A DNA stretch of 64,000 nt from Brasilonema angustatum HA4187-MV1 (GTDB lineage Bacteria > Cyanobacteriota > Cyanobacteriia > Cyanobacteriales > Nostocaceae). The notes under the pieces were generated by a model, which saw only the letters and a program-made list of their open reading frames with translations, did no database searches and had not been told where the DNA came from. Both the position numbers and the translations under genes were made by a program. Positions 19,608-28,316 of the stretch are shown in pieces (position 1 is the first letter of the stretch; every line of letters begins with the position of its first letter). The stretch spans positions 1-64,000 of the forward strand of contig JAHHGV010000039.1 in assembly GCA_019359695.1 (NCBI GenBank). Direction: 5' to 3'.

Positions 19608-20597
19608 CTAACCACCAATTTGTGACATGGTACGGGTGTAGATACCAGTCGCCGTACCTGAATAACGTTGCTTAAAGTTAATTTCTGGCTTAATTGCCAA
19701 CAAGTCCCTAACCTGAGCCCGCAATTCGGCAGTGCTGATACCTCCACGCAGAGCAGTTTTTAAGTCAATTTGATCAGCTTCATTTAATAAACAGGGACGT
19801 AACCAACCATCGGCGGAAAGACGCATCCGGTTGCAGCGATCGCAAAAACACTCCGACATCTGACTGATAAATCCCAGTGTCCCTTTCGCTCCCGGAATTT
19901 GAAACACATCAGCAGGACCATTACCACGAACTTGGGATTCTGTCAATCCCCAACGTTGGCGGATGCATTGGCGTAACTCTTCTGAAGATATCCAACTGCG
20001 ATCGCCAAACAACTGCGAATTACCAATTGGCATAAACTCAATAAATCGCACGTGCCATTGTTTATCAATCGTCAACGCCGCAAGATCCAGAACTTCGTGG
20101 TCGTTGACACCAGGAATGACCACCACATTTAGCTTCAACGGGTCAAATCCTAGGCGATAAGCTGCATGAATCCCCTGCCAAACTTGTTCCCAGCGTGGAC
20201 GACCGCGATTATTTATAATTTGGTCAAAGGTGTCGGAATCAAGGGAATCTAGGCTAATATTGACTCTTCGCAAACCAGCATCGTACAGGTTTTGCGCCAT
20301 TGGAGCGAGTAAAAAGCCGTTTGTTGTCATTGAGAGGTCTTGAGTTTGGGGGAGAGAGGCGATCGCTCTCACCAATTCCACCACACGGGGACGCAGTAAA
20401 GGTTCTCCCCCAGTCAAACGAAACCTAGTAAATCCAACGGGGATAAACACTTCTTGAATAAGGGTCAGCAGTTCCTTATCAGTCAACAACTGCTGCTTGA
20501 GGATGTAATCAAGCTCCGCTCCCTCTGGCATACAGTATTGACAGCGGAAGTTACAGCGGTCTATTAAACTTATGCGGAGGTAATCTACCTGGTTCAT
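19608..20597 (-). CDS. moaA: GTP 3',8-cyclase MoaA (molybdenum cofactor)
   Basis: MoaA is a radical-SAM enzyme that rearranges GTP in the first step of molybdopterin synthesis. The 329-residue protein has the N-terminal cluster motif C15-x3-C19-x2-C22, the [12 protein letters not shown] motif, and a second cluster in [20 protein letters not shown] (C-x2-C-x13-C). It ends in the catalytic Gly-Gly tail. All key features are intact. The gene stands alone. The partner moaC is not in this window; mobA is about 30 kb away. The molybdenum cofactor serves nitrate reductase in such organisms. Confidence 0.97.
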   Translation of the reverse strand: MNQVDYLRISLIDRCNFRCQYCMPEGAELDYILKQQLLTDKELLTLIQEVFIPVGFTRFRLTGGEPLLRPRVVELVRAIASLPQTQDLSMTTNGFLLAPMAQNLYDAGLRRVNISLDSLDSDTFDQIINNRGRPRWEQVWQGIHAAYRLGFDPLKLNVVVIPGVNDHEVLDLAALTIDKQWHVRFIEFMPIGNSQLFGDRSWISSEELRQCIRQRWGLTESQVRGNGPADVFQIPGAKGTLGFISQMSECFCDRCNRMRLSADGWLRPCLLNEADQIDLKTALRGGISTAELRAQVRDLLAIKPEINFKQRYSGTATGIYTRTMSQIGG

Positions 20598-20738
20598 GGT
20601 TTTATAGAATTATTTTATCGTCTACTTTCACAAGATGATGTTTTTGTCAAGCTATACAAGCTTGCTTTACGAATTTTATTTATATTCTTTTAAGGTAGCG
20701 TGTACTAAATATATTTGCGAAATAGCAATCTCAAATCA

Positions 20739-21038
20739 TTAATTGGATAGAGGAGATTTTCGGCTCAACATTGGGATACGATTATCTATGCCGATAGGAA
20801 TTCCTCTAGAGTCGCCTTCGTCAGGTTTTGCAGACCGTCCCAAACTAGGAGGTATAAAAGGTTTCCTGTCACCTTGCAGCTTAAGTTGACCTGCTTGTTG
20901 GGAACTGATGAATTTGGGTGTGATGCTTTGCTGTGGTTTTACCTGTGCTTGTGCTTGTACTGGTGTCCAATCACGACTAGTAATAGTTGTGACACCAAGA
21001 AGTCCAGCCAACAAGAGGACGAAAGATTTTTTATTCAT
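20739..21038 (-). CDS. Small secreted protein of unknown function
   Basis: This 99-residue protein has a signal peptide (MNKKSFVLLLAGLLGVTT, then a probable cleavage after VQA near residue 30). The mature region is polar with many Gln, Pro and Ser and no Cys. ATG 21038 is preferred over a start four codons upstream because the signal then has a normal n-region. It lies about 270 bases downstream of the CHAT gene on the same strand, separated by repeat sequence. Function is unknown. Confidence 0.55.
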   Translation of the reverse strand: MNKKSFVLLLAGLLGVTTITSRDWTPVQAQAQVKPQQSITPKFISSQQAGQLKLQGDRKPFIPPSLGRSAKPDEGDSRGIPIGIDNRIPMLSRKSPLSN

Positions 21039-21089
21039 TGCTGTTAACACTCCAAATTGAAATATTTGATACCAAGTTGCGACTCAAAA

Positions 21090-21275
21090 CCTCACCCTCG
21101 CTTTTAGCTGCGCTAAAATCTTTCCCTCTCCTTACTAAGGAGAGGGATGCCCGACAGGGCAGGGTGAGGTAAGACCAGTGCGCATAAGGAGGATCTCCCT
21201 CCGTAGGCATCTGGCGTGCGTGTCCGGAGGACATACCCAGAGGCTGATACGTATGCGTGTAATATGAACTACCAT
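21090..21275. repeat. Two dispersed palindromic repeats
   Basis: The first part (21093-21172) has CCTCACCCTCGC and GGGCAGGGTGAGG around a TTACTAAGGAG hairpin. The second part (21180-21270) has CTCCCTCCGTAGGCATCTGG, a module of the family also found at 51440-51470 and 56540-56560. It fills the gap between the CHAT gene and the small secreted protein. Confidence 0.7.
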
Positions 21276-21312
21276 TACTTGCTCTCATCCTTTGCTTAAG
21301 AACCAAAAAACC

Positions 21313-23292
21313 TCATCTCCACTCACCTTGCAAGGTAAAAGCCGCCCAATAGTAAGGGTTTCGCCAATCTTTTTGCCTCCACAGTTTAAGTTGTGCCTCA
21401 CGCAGAGCAATTGTGGGAGATGTCTTTTGCTGCAACATCGCTGTGTAAAATAGGGGCATTAATTTTGATGTTGCAGTGTCATTAACTTGCCACAAAGACA
21501 CCACAGCACGTTTTGCTCCTGCATACATTAATCCTCTTGTCAAGCCCACTAATCCTTCACCTTGGACATCTTTACCTAAACCTGTTTCGCAAGCACTCAG
21601 CACAACTAAATCTGCACCTAAGTCCAAGTTAAAAATGTCACCCAGGCGTAGAGTACCTGGAATATTAGGTTTGCCTTGTTTGTCTATTTGAGAAAGTATA
21701 ATTCCCGATTTTTCTGGGTTGATAGGGTCAGCAAAGCCGTGGGTTGCAAAGAGTATGAATCGATATTGTTTGAGTTGTTTGCTAGTTGCGAAGTTGTAGT
21801 TAGCATCAAAATCAAAAGCGTACACACTTTCCAAAGGCGAGACAAGTTTTAAGATTTGTTCGGCTTCTGTGCGCGTACCCGGTAGCCGTCCCCATCCTGT
21901 ACGTTTAAGATTTCTCGCGGTTTGTTTGAGGCTGGACTGTTCGAGATTGATTTCAGGACCGAGGGAAGGGGGTTTACCTGTGAATCGCTCGTCATCAGCT
22001 GCAAATATGGGGTCAGCAAGGACGGCTAGGGTTTTGGGTGCGACTTGGTGTTTGTTTAAGTCGTTTCGGTGGATGGCGATCGCCGTGACGGAAGGTAGAT
22101 TTACAATCTCGTGGTTGACTAGCAGAGGCTGATATAGAACCTCTCCCCCAGCCCCTCCCCTACTAGGGGAGGGGGGTTTATCTTGCTCCCTCTTCCCTGG
22201 TAGGGAAGAGGGTTGGGGAGTTAGGTCAGTTAATGCTGCAAAGGGAATTTCTTGCAATCCACCATCCGCAACAATCACCAAGCGCTTTTTCCCCAACTTC
22301 TGTGCAACGGGTGCAAGGATAAGCTTGCTGAGTTCAGTTGCAGCTTGGGTGATTTCTTGAAAATCTTTGGCTTTTTGTTCAGCGGGTAACTTCTGGCAGT
22401 TTAAACCTGGGTTTTGACATTTTCTCAATAGTTCCTGGAATGTGGCTGCTGATTTTTCTATCACTTCGCGTCCAGGGAGTTCATAAGTATTGAGAGAATT
22501 GGGAGTCACCGCCCAAAGATAACTGCGTTCTTTACCCAAGGAATATTGTAATAGCAGGGTGTCTTTATCGAGTTGTTGCTGAATTTGGGGTAACTTGAGG
22601 ATGTCCCGTTCGGGGTCGGGATACTTCAGTTCAGCATATTTAGGGCTAGTCGTGCGGATTTTGGTTTCTAGTTCTTTTTGTTGAGTCAGGAGGTCTTCGA
22701 CTTCTTTTTTGAGCTTTGCTTCTGCTGGTTGAGTTTCTGGTTTTTTAGGTAGGTCTTGTAGTCGTTTTGCTCTAGCATCAATTAACTGCTGCAAGCGCTT
22801 TTCTTCTGCCAAGAGTTTTGGATCAGCGCCTTTGCGGATATTAGCATGAGCTTCAGTTAAAAGTTCGATCAAACCACGAGCGCGGGAGCGTTCGCTGATG
22901 TGCAGTGCAAGAGCATCATATCCTTTTGATGGATTCTTTTTGTGCAACTGCATCAACAGGTCGATGTAGAATTTGTAATAATTTTGCACTGAGGCGAAGT
23001 AGGAAGTTCGTAAGTCTTGGTTGTCAATTTTCGTGCGTAAATCTTCGATAATTTTGATTGTTGCTTCGATTTGTTTGCGGGATTGTTCTAAGTTGCCTCG
23101 GTAGCGTTCTAGGTAAGCTAGGTTAAAATGGGTTTTAGCTTCTCCATCCCTGTCGCCCACCGCGCGAACCAGTGGAAGTCCTTGGTTGCAGAATTCAAGT
23201 GCTTTTTGTTTTTCTCCTAAATCGTCGTAAACTAGCCCGATATTATTGAGTGTTGCGGCTTCTTTACTCCTGTCGCCCACCGCGCGAACCAG
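21313..23292 (-). pseudogene. TPR-CHAT protease-like gene with its 5' end lost
   Basis: The readable protein has at least two 40-residue TPR repeats at the N-terminus (LVRAVGDR twice), a long charged helical part (about 60-250), and a C-terminal CHAT domain. CHAT is a caspase-like peptidase fold, and both catalytic residues are present: H514 in FATHGFAD and C564 in SACETGLG. Related proteins usually begin with a signal peptide and several more TPRs. Here the frame runs into unrelated sequence at about 23292, where a Uma2 gene, also lacking its start, reads away on the other strand. No credible start exists; the GTG at 23280 lies inside a TPR. A proline-rich stretch near residues 350-382 comes from an in-frame palindromic repeat. 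It may be silent, or be translated poorly as a fragment. Confidence 0.75.
22135..22231. repeat. Palindromic repeat inserted in frame in the CHAT gene
   Basis: A run with CCCAGCCCCTCCCCTA / TAGGGGAGGGG and CCCTCTTCCCTGG / TAGGGAAGAGGG forms two hairpins. It encodes the Pro/Gly/Arg-rich segment [20 protein letters not shown], which is foreign to the CHAT fold, without shifting the frame. Confidence 0.75.
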
Positions 23293-23843
23293 ATGGGCAT
23301 TATGAACTGCATGGTGGAGTCATTGTTAAAATGCCGCAACCATTAGGAGGACATGAAGAAATCACAGGTTTTTTATCGATACAACTAGGTGTCCAATGTT
23401 ATCAATTAGGTCTTCCTTACCTCATCCCCAAAACAGCATTGGTAAAACCACTAGAAAGTGAATCAGCTTATTCACCAAATGTAGTGTTAATAAACCGTGA
23501 AAATCTGATCAACGAAGAATTATGGAAACACGAATCGACTGTTACTCAAGCTGCATCTATTCCTTTAGTGGTTGAAGTCGTTAGTACTAACTGGCGTGAT
23601 GATTATCTCAAAAAATATGCTGATTATGAAGAAATGGGAATTCCTGAATATTGGATTGTTGATTATGCAGCTAATGGTGGCAGAGAATTTATTGGCAAGC
23701 CTAAGCAACCGACTATCTTGATTTGCTCTTTGGACGAGGGTGAGTATCAAATTAGCAAGTTTCGAGGCGATGAGCGCATACACTCACCAACATTCCCACA
23801 ATTGAATTTGACAGTTCAACAAATTTTTGAAGCTGGGAAATGA
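23293..23843 (+). pseudogene. Uma2-family endonuclease gene lacking its N-terminus
   Basis: From the junction at 23293 the frame reads [15 protein letters not shown] and continues through a full Uma2 (DUF820, PD-(D/E)XK) core: SPNVVLINRE, PLVVEVVSTNW (Glu of the active site), DYLKKYADYEEMGIPEYWIVDY, and a C-terminal QIFEAGK. The first 20 or so residues of the family are missing. They are replaced by antisense TPR sequence of the CHAT gene, although an accidental ATG at 23250 keeps the frame open. The promoter and start were therefore lost in the rearrangement. Uma2 proteins are very numerous in Nostocales and have unknown targets. Confidence 0.7.
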
Positions 23844-23960
23844 TCAAGCAAGAACTCACCAACTCACGAGTCGTTTTAGTTGAAACTTTGGCACGGTCTT
23901 CTTGTGCAACTTAACCAAAACAGCAATTAAAATTGACATATCCCTATTCTGGTTGCTAAA

Positions 23961-25811
23961 GTGTCTGACTCTCTGCCGTTGCGCGAAAAGTATCTCGCCC
24001 TCATCGACGAAATTATCCAAACCACCCTCAAGGGCAAGATTAGCTCTCAAGAGCAGGTTTATCAAATGTTGATCAAAGGTGTGACTGCTGATACGGGGGA
24101 AGTTTTTGAACTGGCTTTGAGCGATCGCCTCAATTCCACTCAGCAACAGGTAGACACGGAAAAAGATGAACTCAAGCAAGCCAAAGCAACCCGCAGTCTC
24201 AGGGCAATCAAAACCATTCAAAGTCAATGGCAACGCGCTCAACAACAAAATAAAACTACAGAAGCCATTGTCTCAGCATTTAGAGAAGTGACGACTGCGG
24301 AAGTGGGAAGTCGTCTGGCTGCATTCTTACGTACTCTTGACTTCAACCGCAAGAATGCACTGAATTTGCAACAAATGCAGCAAGTGTCAAAGTCTTTACA
24401 ACAATTTGCCCAAGCTGATTCGGATTTTCAGGAAATTTCAGATGGTATAAACCGTGGCATTGTTGGTTGGCAGCGACTGCAAGACCACTTAGTCAGTTGG
24501 ATGTACGAGCAAAGCCGGGAATCACTGGGATTTGGTGGTGTACCAGGAGAACGTGGTCCTTGGGCAACTTGGGCAAAGCAAGTGAATAGTGAGTTTCCCA
24601 AAACACTTTTTAGCTACTTGGCTTTAGAGAAGTCTGCAATTGAATTTGCACAACAGCATAGCAGTGTCAGCCTGAGCAATTGGGTGGAGATGGCAGTTAT
24701 TTTGCAGTACTTGCAACGGGGATTAATCAACTGGTTTGACCAACAGCCTTACAATGTCAAAGCAGGCTCTAAGTTGTCGATTTCGACTTTCTTGACATTT
24801 GCAGTGATTTGGAGTCAACTGGCAAGTGGCTTTGGTAGTACTGCATCAATATACAGCGCTGGTTGTTCTCAAGTCATGGTGCAAATTCTGCGAACCTTTG
24901 CACAGCGTTCATACTTTCCTTTGTACGGCGGAATTTTTGCTTCTTTTTCTGGGAAGTACTTACGAGATGCGCTGAATTATTTGGATGAACCGTTGCGTCA
25001 AGTAGAAGGAACTCAAGAAAAAGCACGGATTTTGACACTTTTAGGCTCTTCTCAACGAGCATTCGGGCAATATAAGCGTTCTGTGCAATTTCATCAACAA
25101 GCTTTGGAGATAGCACGCAGTGCAGGCGATCGCGCTTGTGAAATTGCCAATCTCAACCACCTCAGCCGTACCCACGTTGCCCAAAAAATGTATGCTGAAG
25201 CAATTGACTTTAGCCAACGCGCCTTAATACTGAGTCGGCAAACAGGCGATCGCACTGGCGAAGCAAATGCCCTTGTAAACTTGGGATACAGCGAAGTTAT
25301 GCAAGCCCAGCAACTGGAACAATTAGAACCAGAAGTTTATGAGACAGCAATTAACTACTTGCAACAAGGTTTAACACTCTCAGAACGACTGGGCGATGTT
25401 CAAAGTAAGGCTCTGTGTTTTAGTAGTTTGGGTGTAGCTTATTTAATTATCGAACAACCTCAAACAGCGATTAAATATTTTGAAGACGGCTTTCAAGCAG
25501 CACAAATTTCTGGTGATTTGTATCTTCAAGGTTTGAACTTATCGAATTTAGGCGAAGCTTATTATTATTTACCCGACCAAGAAAAAGCAATTTATGCTGG
25601 TTGTTTGGGAATGTATTTATTAAACCAAATCGCTTCAAATGAATGGCAAAAATCTGCAGTTTGGCTGACAATTTTACAAGGACAAATAGGGGAAGAATCA
25701 TTCCGAAATTTATTGCAGAAAAATCGTTCTAAAATAATTGCTGTCATTGGTGTAGATGGGTATGATTACATCCCACAACTGTTGGAAGAATATAGGAATC
25801 CTAAAAACTGA
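23961..25811 (+). CDS. TPR-repeat protein, cyanobacterial
   Basis: This 616-residue soluble protein has an alpha-helical N-terminal half of unknown fold (about 1-340, including a Gln-rich coiled region near 70-100). A C-terminal TPR array follows (about 345-550) with repeats such as AFGQYKRSVQFHQQALEIAR, YAEAIDFSQRALILSRQTGD and QTAIKYFEDGF. Such arrays bind partner proteins. It starts with GTG (23961); no strong ribosome site is visible, and a later start cannot be excluded. It lies close to the CHAT/Uma2 junction, but there is no sign of an operon. The partner is unknown. Confidence 0.8.
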   Translation: MSDSLPLREKYLALIDEIIQTTLKGKISSQEQVYQMLIKGVTADTGEVFELALSDRLNSTQQQVDTEKDELKQAKATRSLRAIKTIQSQWQRAQQQNKTTEAIVSAFREVTTAEVGSRLAAFLRTLDFNRKNALNLQQMQQVSKSLQQFAQADSDFQEISDGINRGIVGWQRLQDHLVSWMYEQSRESLGFGGVPGERGPWATWAKQVNSEFPKTLFSYLALEKSAIEFAQQHSSVSLSNWVEMAVILQYLQRGLINWFDQQPYNVKAGSKLSISTFLTFAVIWSQLASGFGSTASIYSAGCSQVMVQILRTFAQRSYFPLYGGIFASFSGKYLRDALNYLDEPLRQVEGTQEKARILTLLGSSQRAFGQYKRSVQFHQQALEIARSAGDRACEIANLNHLSRTHVAQKMYAEAIDFSQRALILSRQTGDRTGEANALVNLGYSEVMQAQQLEQLEPEVYETAINYLQQGLTLSERLGDVQSKALCFSSLGVAYLIIEQPQTAIKYFEDGFQAAQISGDLYLQGLNLSNLGEAYYYLPDQEKAIYAGCLGMYLLNQIASNEWQKSAVWLTILQGQIGEESFRNLLQKNRSKIIAVIGVDGYDYIPQLLEEYRNPKN

Positions 25812-25881
25812 TTTTTGAAGAAGACGGAAGTCACAAGTCAGAACAAAGAAAAATTCTTGCTCCCTACTCCCTACTCCCTGA

Positions 25882-27360
25882 CTACTTCTTCACCAGCATA
25901 TTCGCACACAAAATACCAGACGCTGCTACAGCAGGTACACCAATTCCTGGCGTAGTGCTATCACCAACGCGATATAATCCTCGTATTGGTGTGTGTGGTC
26001 CTGGAAACATGCCCTGTCCCGCTTGAATAGCCGGACCATAAGTTCCCTGATATCTTCGTAGATAATAAGCATGGGTTAAAGGTGTGCCAATAAGTTCTAA
26101 CACAACACGCTCCCTAATATCTGGAATAATTTGCTCTAAAGCACGATATAAAGTTTGCGCTTTCTCTCGCTTTTTGTGTTCATATTTGTCGTTCCGTTCC
26201 CATCCCGCATATGGTTCTAGGGTGTAAGCGTGAACCACATAATGTCCCTCTGGGGCAAGTGTTGCATCCCACACACTAGGAATTGATATCATGCAAGTAT
26301 TTCCCGGTACTGTGATATCCTTATTACTGTCGTGAACGACAACATGATGTCCGATCAAATTTTCTAAACCATCTGCACGAATACCTAAATGTAAATGCAT
26401 AAAACTATCAACTACTGGTGTATTCAATGCAGCTTTGCGAAAAGACGAGGGCAAATCATCGGGACGTAATAACTTAGTGTAAGTGTCCCATATACTGGCA
26501 TTAGAAATAACAATGGGTGCTTTGAGGATTTCACCTTTTGTCAACTGGACACCAATGACTTTGCTATTCTCAACTAAAATTTGCTCTACATGATGTCCCA
26601 AAAGTAATTGACCGCCCCAACGTTCTAACCCTCGCACCAAAGCCTTGACAATAGCCGCACTCCCACCCACAGGATACTCAACCCCAGCGCGGGAACGTTC
26701 ACCTAACATAAAAGCTACCTCTGGAGCAATCGTGCCATGTGCTTTTAAACCAGATAGTAAAAAGCATTCTAGGTCGATAAGCCGCCGTACCCACGGCTCT
26801 TGTACTGTTGCATCCATCACATTACCCACAGATGCTTGTACAAGAGACAAATGAGGTAGCATCTTTAACAAAGAGGGTAAGTAACGTCCGAGCAACACAG
26901 GAATCACTTGCCAATCTCCTCGTAAAGCTAGTGTAGGAATACCTTTCATCGCGTCGTACAATGGCAATAAGCGTTCCTCAAAGCGCTTGAATTCCTTCGC
27001 TCCTTGGGGCGTAATTTTCGCAATTTCTTCACGGTAATGGAACTGATTGCTATAAACAGGTAAACTCGCTTCAGGAAAATGGTAGAGTCCAAGGGGGTCG
27101 TAAGGTACAGATTCTAAAGATTCGCCCAAAACGTCAAGAACTTGTTTGACGGGATTCAAACTTCCGGCACTTGTCAGACCACAATAGAATGAGGGACCGG
27201 AATCAAATTCAAATCCCCGTCGTCTGAAGGTATGGGCAGCACCCCCAGGTATTGTATGGCTTTCACAGACAATTACCCGCTTACCGTAACGAGCAAGTAA
27301 TGCAGCAGTAGTTAACCCGCCAATACCACTACCGATAACAATGACATCACTATCCTGCAT
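25882..27360 (-). CDS. CRTISO-like NAD(P)/FAD-dependent oxidoreductase
   Basis: The 492-residue protein has an N-terminal FAD-binding Rossmann motif, VIVIGSGIGGLTTAALLARYG with GxGxxG at residues 10-15, then GGAAHTFRRRGFEFDSGPS. It ends in the FAD-contact GLYRVGDSTTPGIGVPAVAASG, characteristic of the phytoene desaturase and carotenoid isomerase (CrtH/CRTISO) superfamily. It differs enough from classical CrtH that I would not assign the isomerase role. It could act on carotenoids or other polyisoprenoids, possibly as a retinol-saturase-like enzyme. It is divergent from the MlaF-like gene, with an 87-base gap containing heptamer repeats. Membrane association is likely. Confidence 0.8.
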   Translation of the reverse strand: MQDSDVIVIGSGIGGLTTAALLARYGKRVIVCESHTIPGGAAHTFRRRGFEFDSGPSFYCGLTSAGSLNPVKQVLDVLGESLESVPYDPLGLYHFPEASLPVYSNQFHYREEIAKITPQGAKEFKRFEERLLPLYDAMKGIPTLALRGDWQVIPVLLGRYLPSLLKMLPHLSLVQASVGNVMDATVQEPWVRRLIDLECFLLSGLKAHGTIAPEVAFMLGERSRAGVEYPVGGSAAIVKALVRGLERWGGQLLLGHHVEQILVENSKVIGVQLTKGEILKAPIVISNASIWDTYTKLLRPDDLPSSFRKAALNTPVVDSFMHLHLGIRADGLENLIGHHVVVHDSNKDITVPGNTCMISIPSVWDATLAPEGHYVVHAYTLEPYAGWERNDKYEHKKREKAQTLYRALEQIIPDIRERVVLELIGTPLTHAYYLRRYQGTYGPAIQAGQGMFPGPHTPIRGLYRVGDSTTPGIGVPAVAASGILCANMLVKK

Positions 27361-27430
27361 TTTTCTTATTTGTCAGCTGCTTTGTAAAGTCCAGGGTCAA
27401 GAGTTCAAAATTTAGAGTAACTTATTTTAA

Positions 27431-27454
27431 CTAATGACTAATGACTAATGACTG
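27431..27454 (+). repeat. Heptamer repeat that includes the MlaF-like start codon
   Basis: CTAATGA is repeated three times in tandem. ATG triplets occur at 27434, 27441 and 27448, in three different frames. The last is the start of the ABC ATPase gene. The repeat occupies the place where a ribosome site would be, and none is visible. Confidence 0.75.
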
Positions 27455-28230
27455 AACCTTTGATTGAACTAAAAGGCGTTTCTAAATCCTTTGGTAGCAA
27501 TAAGGTTTTAGATAACGTAGATTTGACAATTTACCGAGGCGAAGCACTAGGAATTATAGGTCCTAGTGGTACTGGAAAATCAACAATTTTACGGGTAATT
27601 GCTGGATTAATTGCTCTTGATTCTGGAGACGTTTTTATTAAAGGGGTGCACCGAGAAGGATTGATTGAAGATGGGACAGATCCAGTTGGTATTGGTATGG
27701 TGTTTCAGCAAGCAGCGTTGTTCGATTCTTTAACGGTGGAGGAAAATGTGGGTTTTTCACTTTATCAATACTCAAAACTGCGGCATTCTCGGATTCGAGA
27801 ACTTGTTCATGAAAAATTGGAGATGGTGGGGTTATCAGAAGTAGGCGATCACTATCCAGCTGAACTCTCTGGAGGTATGCGAAAACGAGTCAGCTTTGCT
27901 CGTGCGATTATGTCTAACCCCGATAATCCCAAATCGGCTCCAGAAGTTTTACTGTACGATGAACCAACAGCCGGACTTGATCCCATTGCTTCCACTGTGA
28001 TAGAAGATTTGATTCGGCAGTTGCAATGTATACAGGGAATTTGTAATACTTACGCTATTGTTACTCATCAACAAAGCACTATTCGTCGCACGGCTGACAA
28101 AGTGGTGTTTCTCTACCAAGGTAAAGTGCAATGGCAGGGTAGTGTCAGTGAAATAGACACTACAGATGATCCTTTGATTCGACAATTTATTAGTGGAAAT
28201 GTTTCTGGACCAATTCACGTTGCTGGTTAG
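27448..28230 (+). CDS. MlaF/TGD3-type lipid ABC transporter ATPase
   Basis: The 260-residue ATPase has Walker A GPSGTGKS (39-46), the Q-loop VFQQAALFDSLTVEENV, the signature LSGGMRKRVSFARA, and Walker B LLYDEPTAGLDP. The FDSLTVEENV and GGMRKR forms are typical of the MlaF/Ttg2A class that powers lipid transfer between inner and outer envelope membranes. The gene 86 bases downstream encodes the matching MCE-domain substrate-binding protein, which supports the call. The permease (MlaE type) is not in this window and must be encoded elsewhere. In cyanobacteria and plastids (TGD1-2-3) these parts often lie apart. Confidence 0.9.
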   Translation: MTEPLIELKGVSKSFGSNKVLDNVDLTIYRGEALGIIGPSGTGKSTILRVIAGLIALDSGDVFIKGVHREGLIEDGTDPVGIGMVFQQAALFDSLTVEENVGFSLYQYSKLRHSRIRELVHEKLEMVGLSEVGDHYPAELSGGMRKRVSFARAIMSNPDNPKSAPEVLLYDEPTAGLDPIASTVIEDLIRQLQCIQGICNTYAIVTHQQSTIRRTADKVVFLYQGKVQWQGSVSEIDTTDDPLIRQFISGNVSGPIHVAG

Positions 28231-28316
28231 GGTAATTTTGGATTTGGGATTTTAGATCGAAAAAAACCTACAACCTCAAATCTAAAATCTAAAATCCATA
28301 GGTGAGGAAAAATAAA

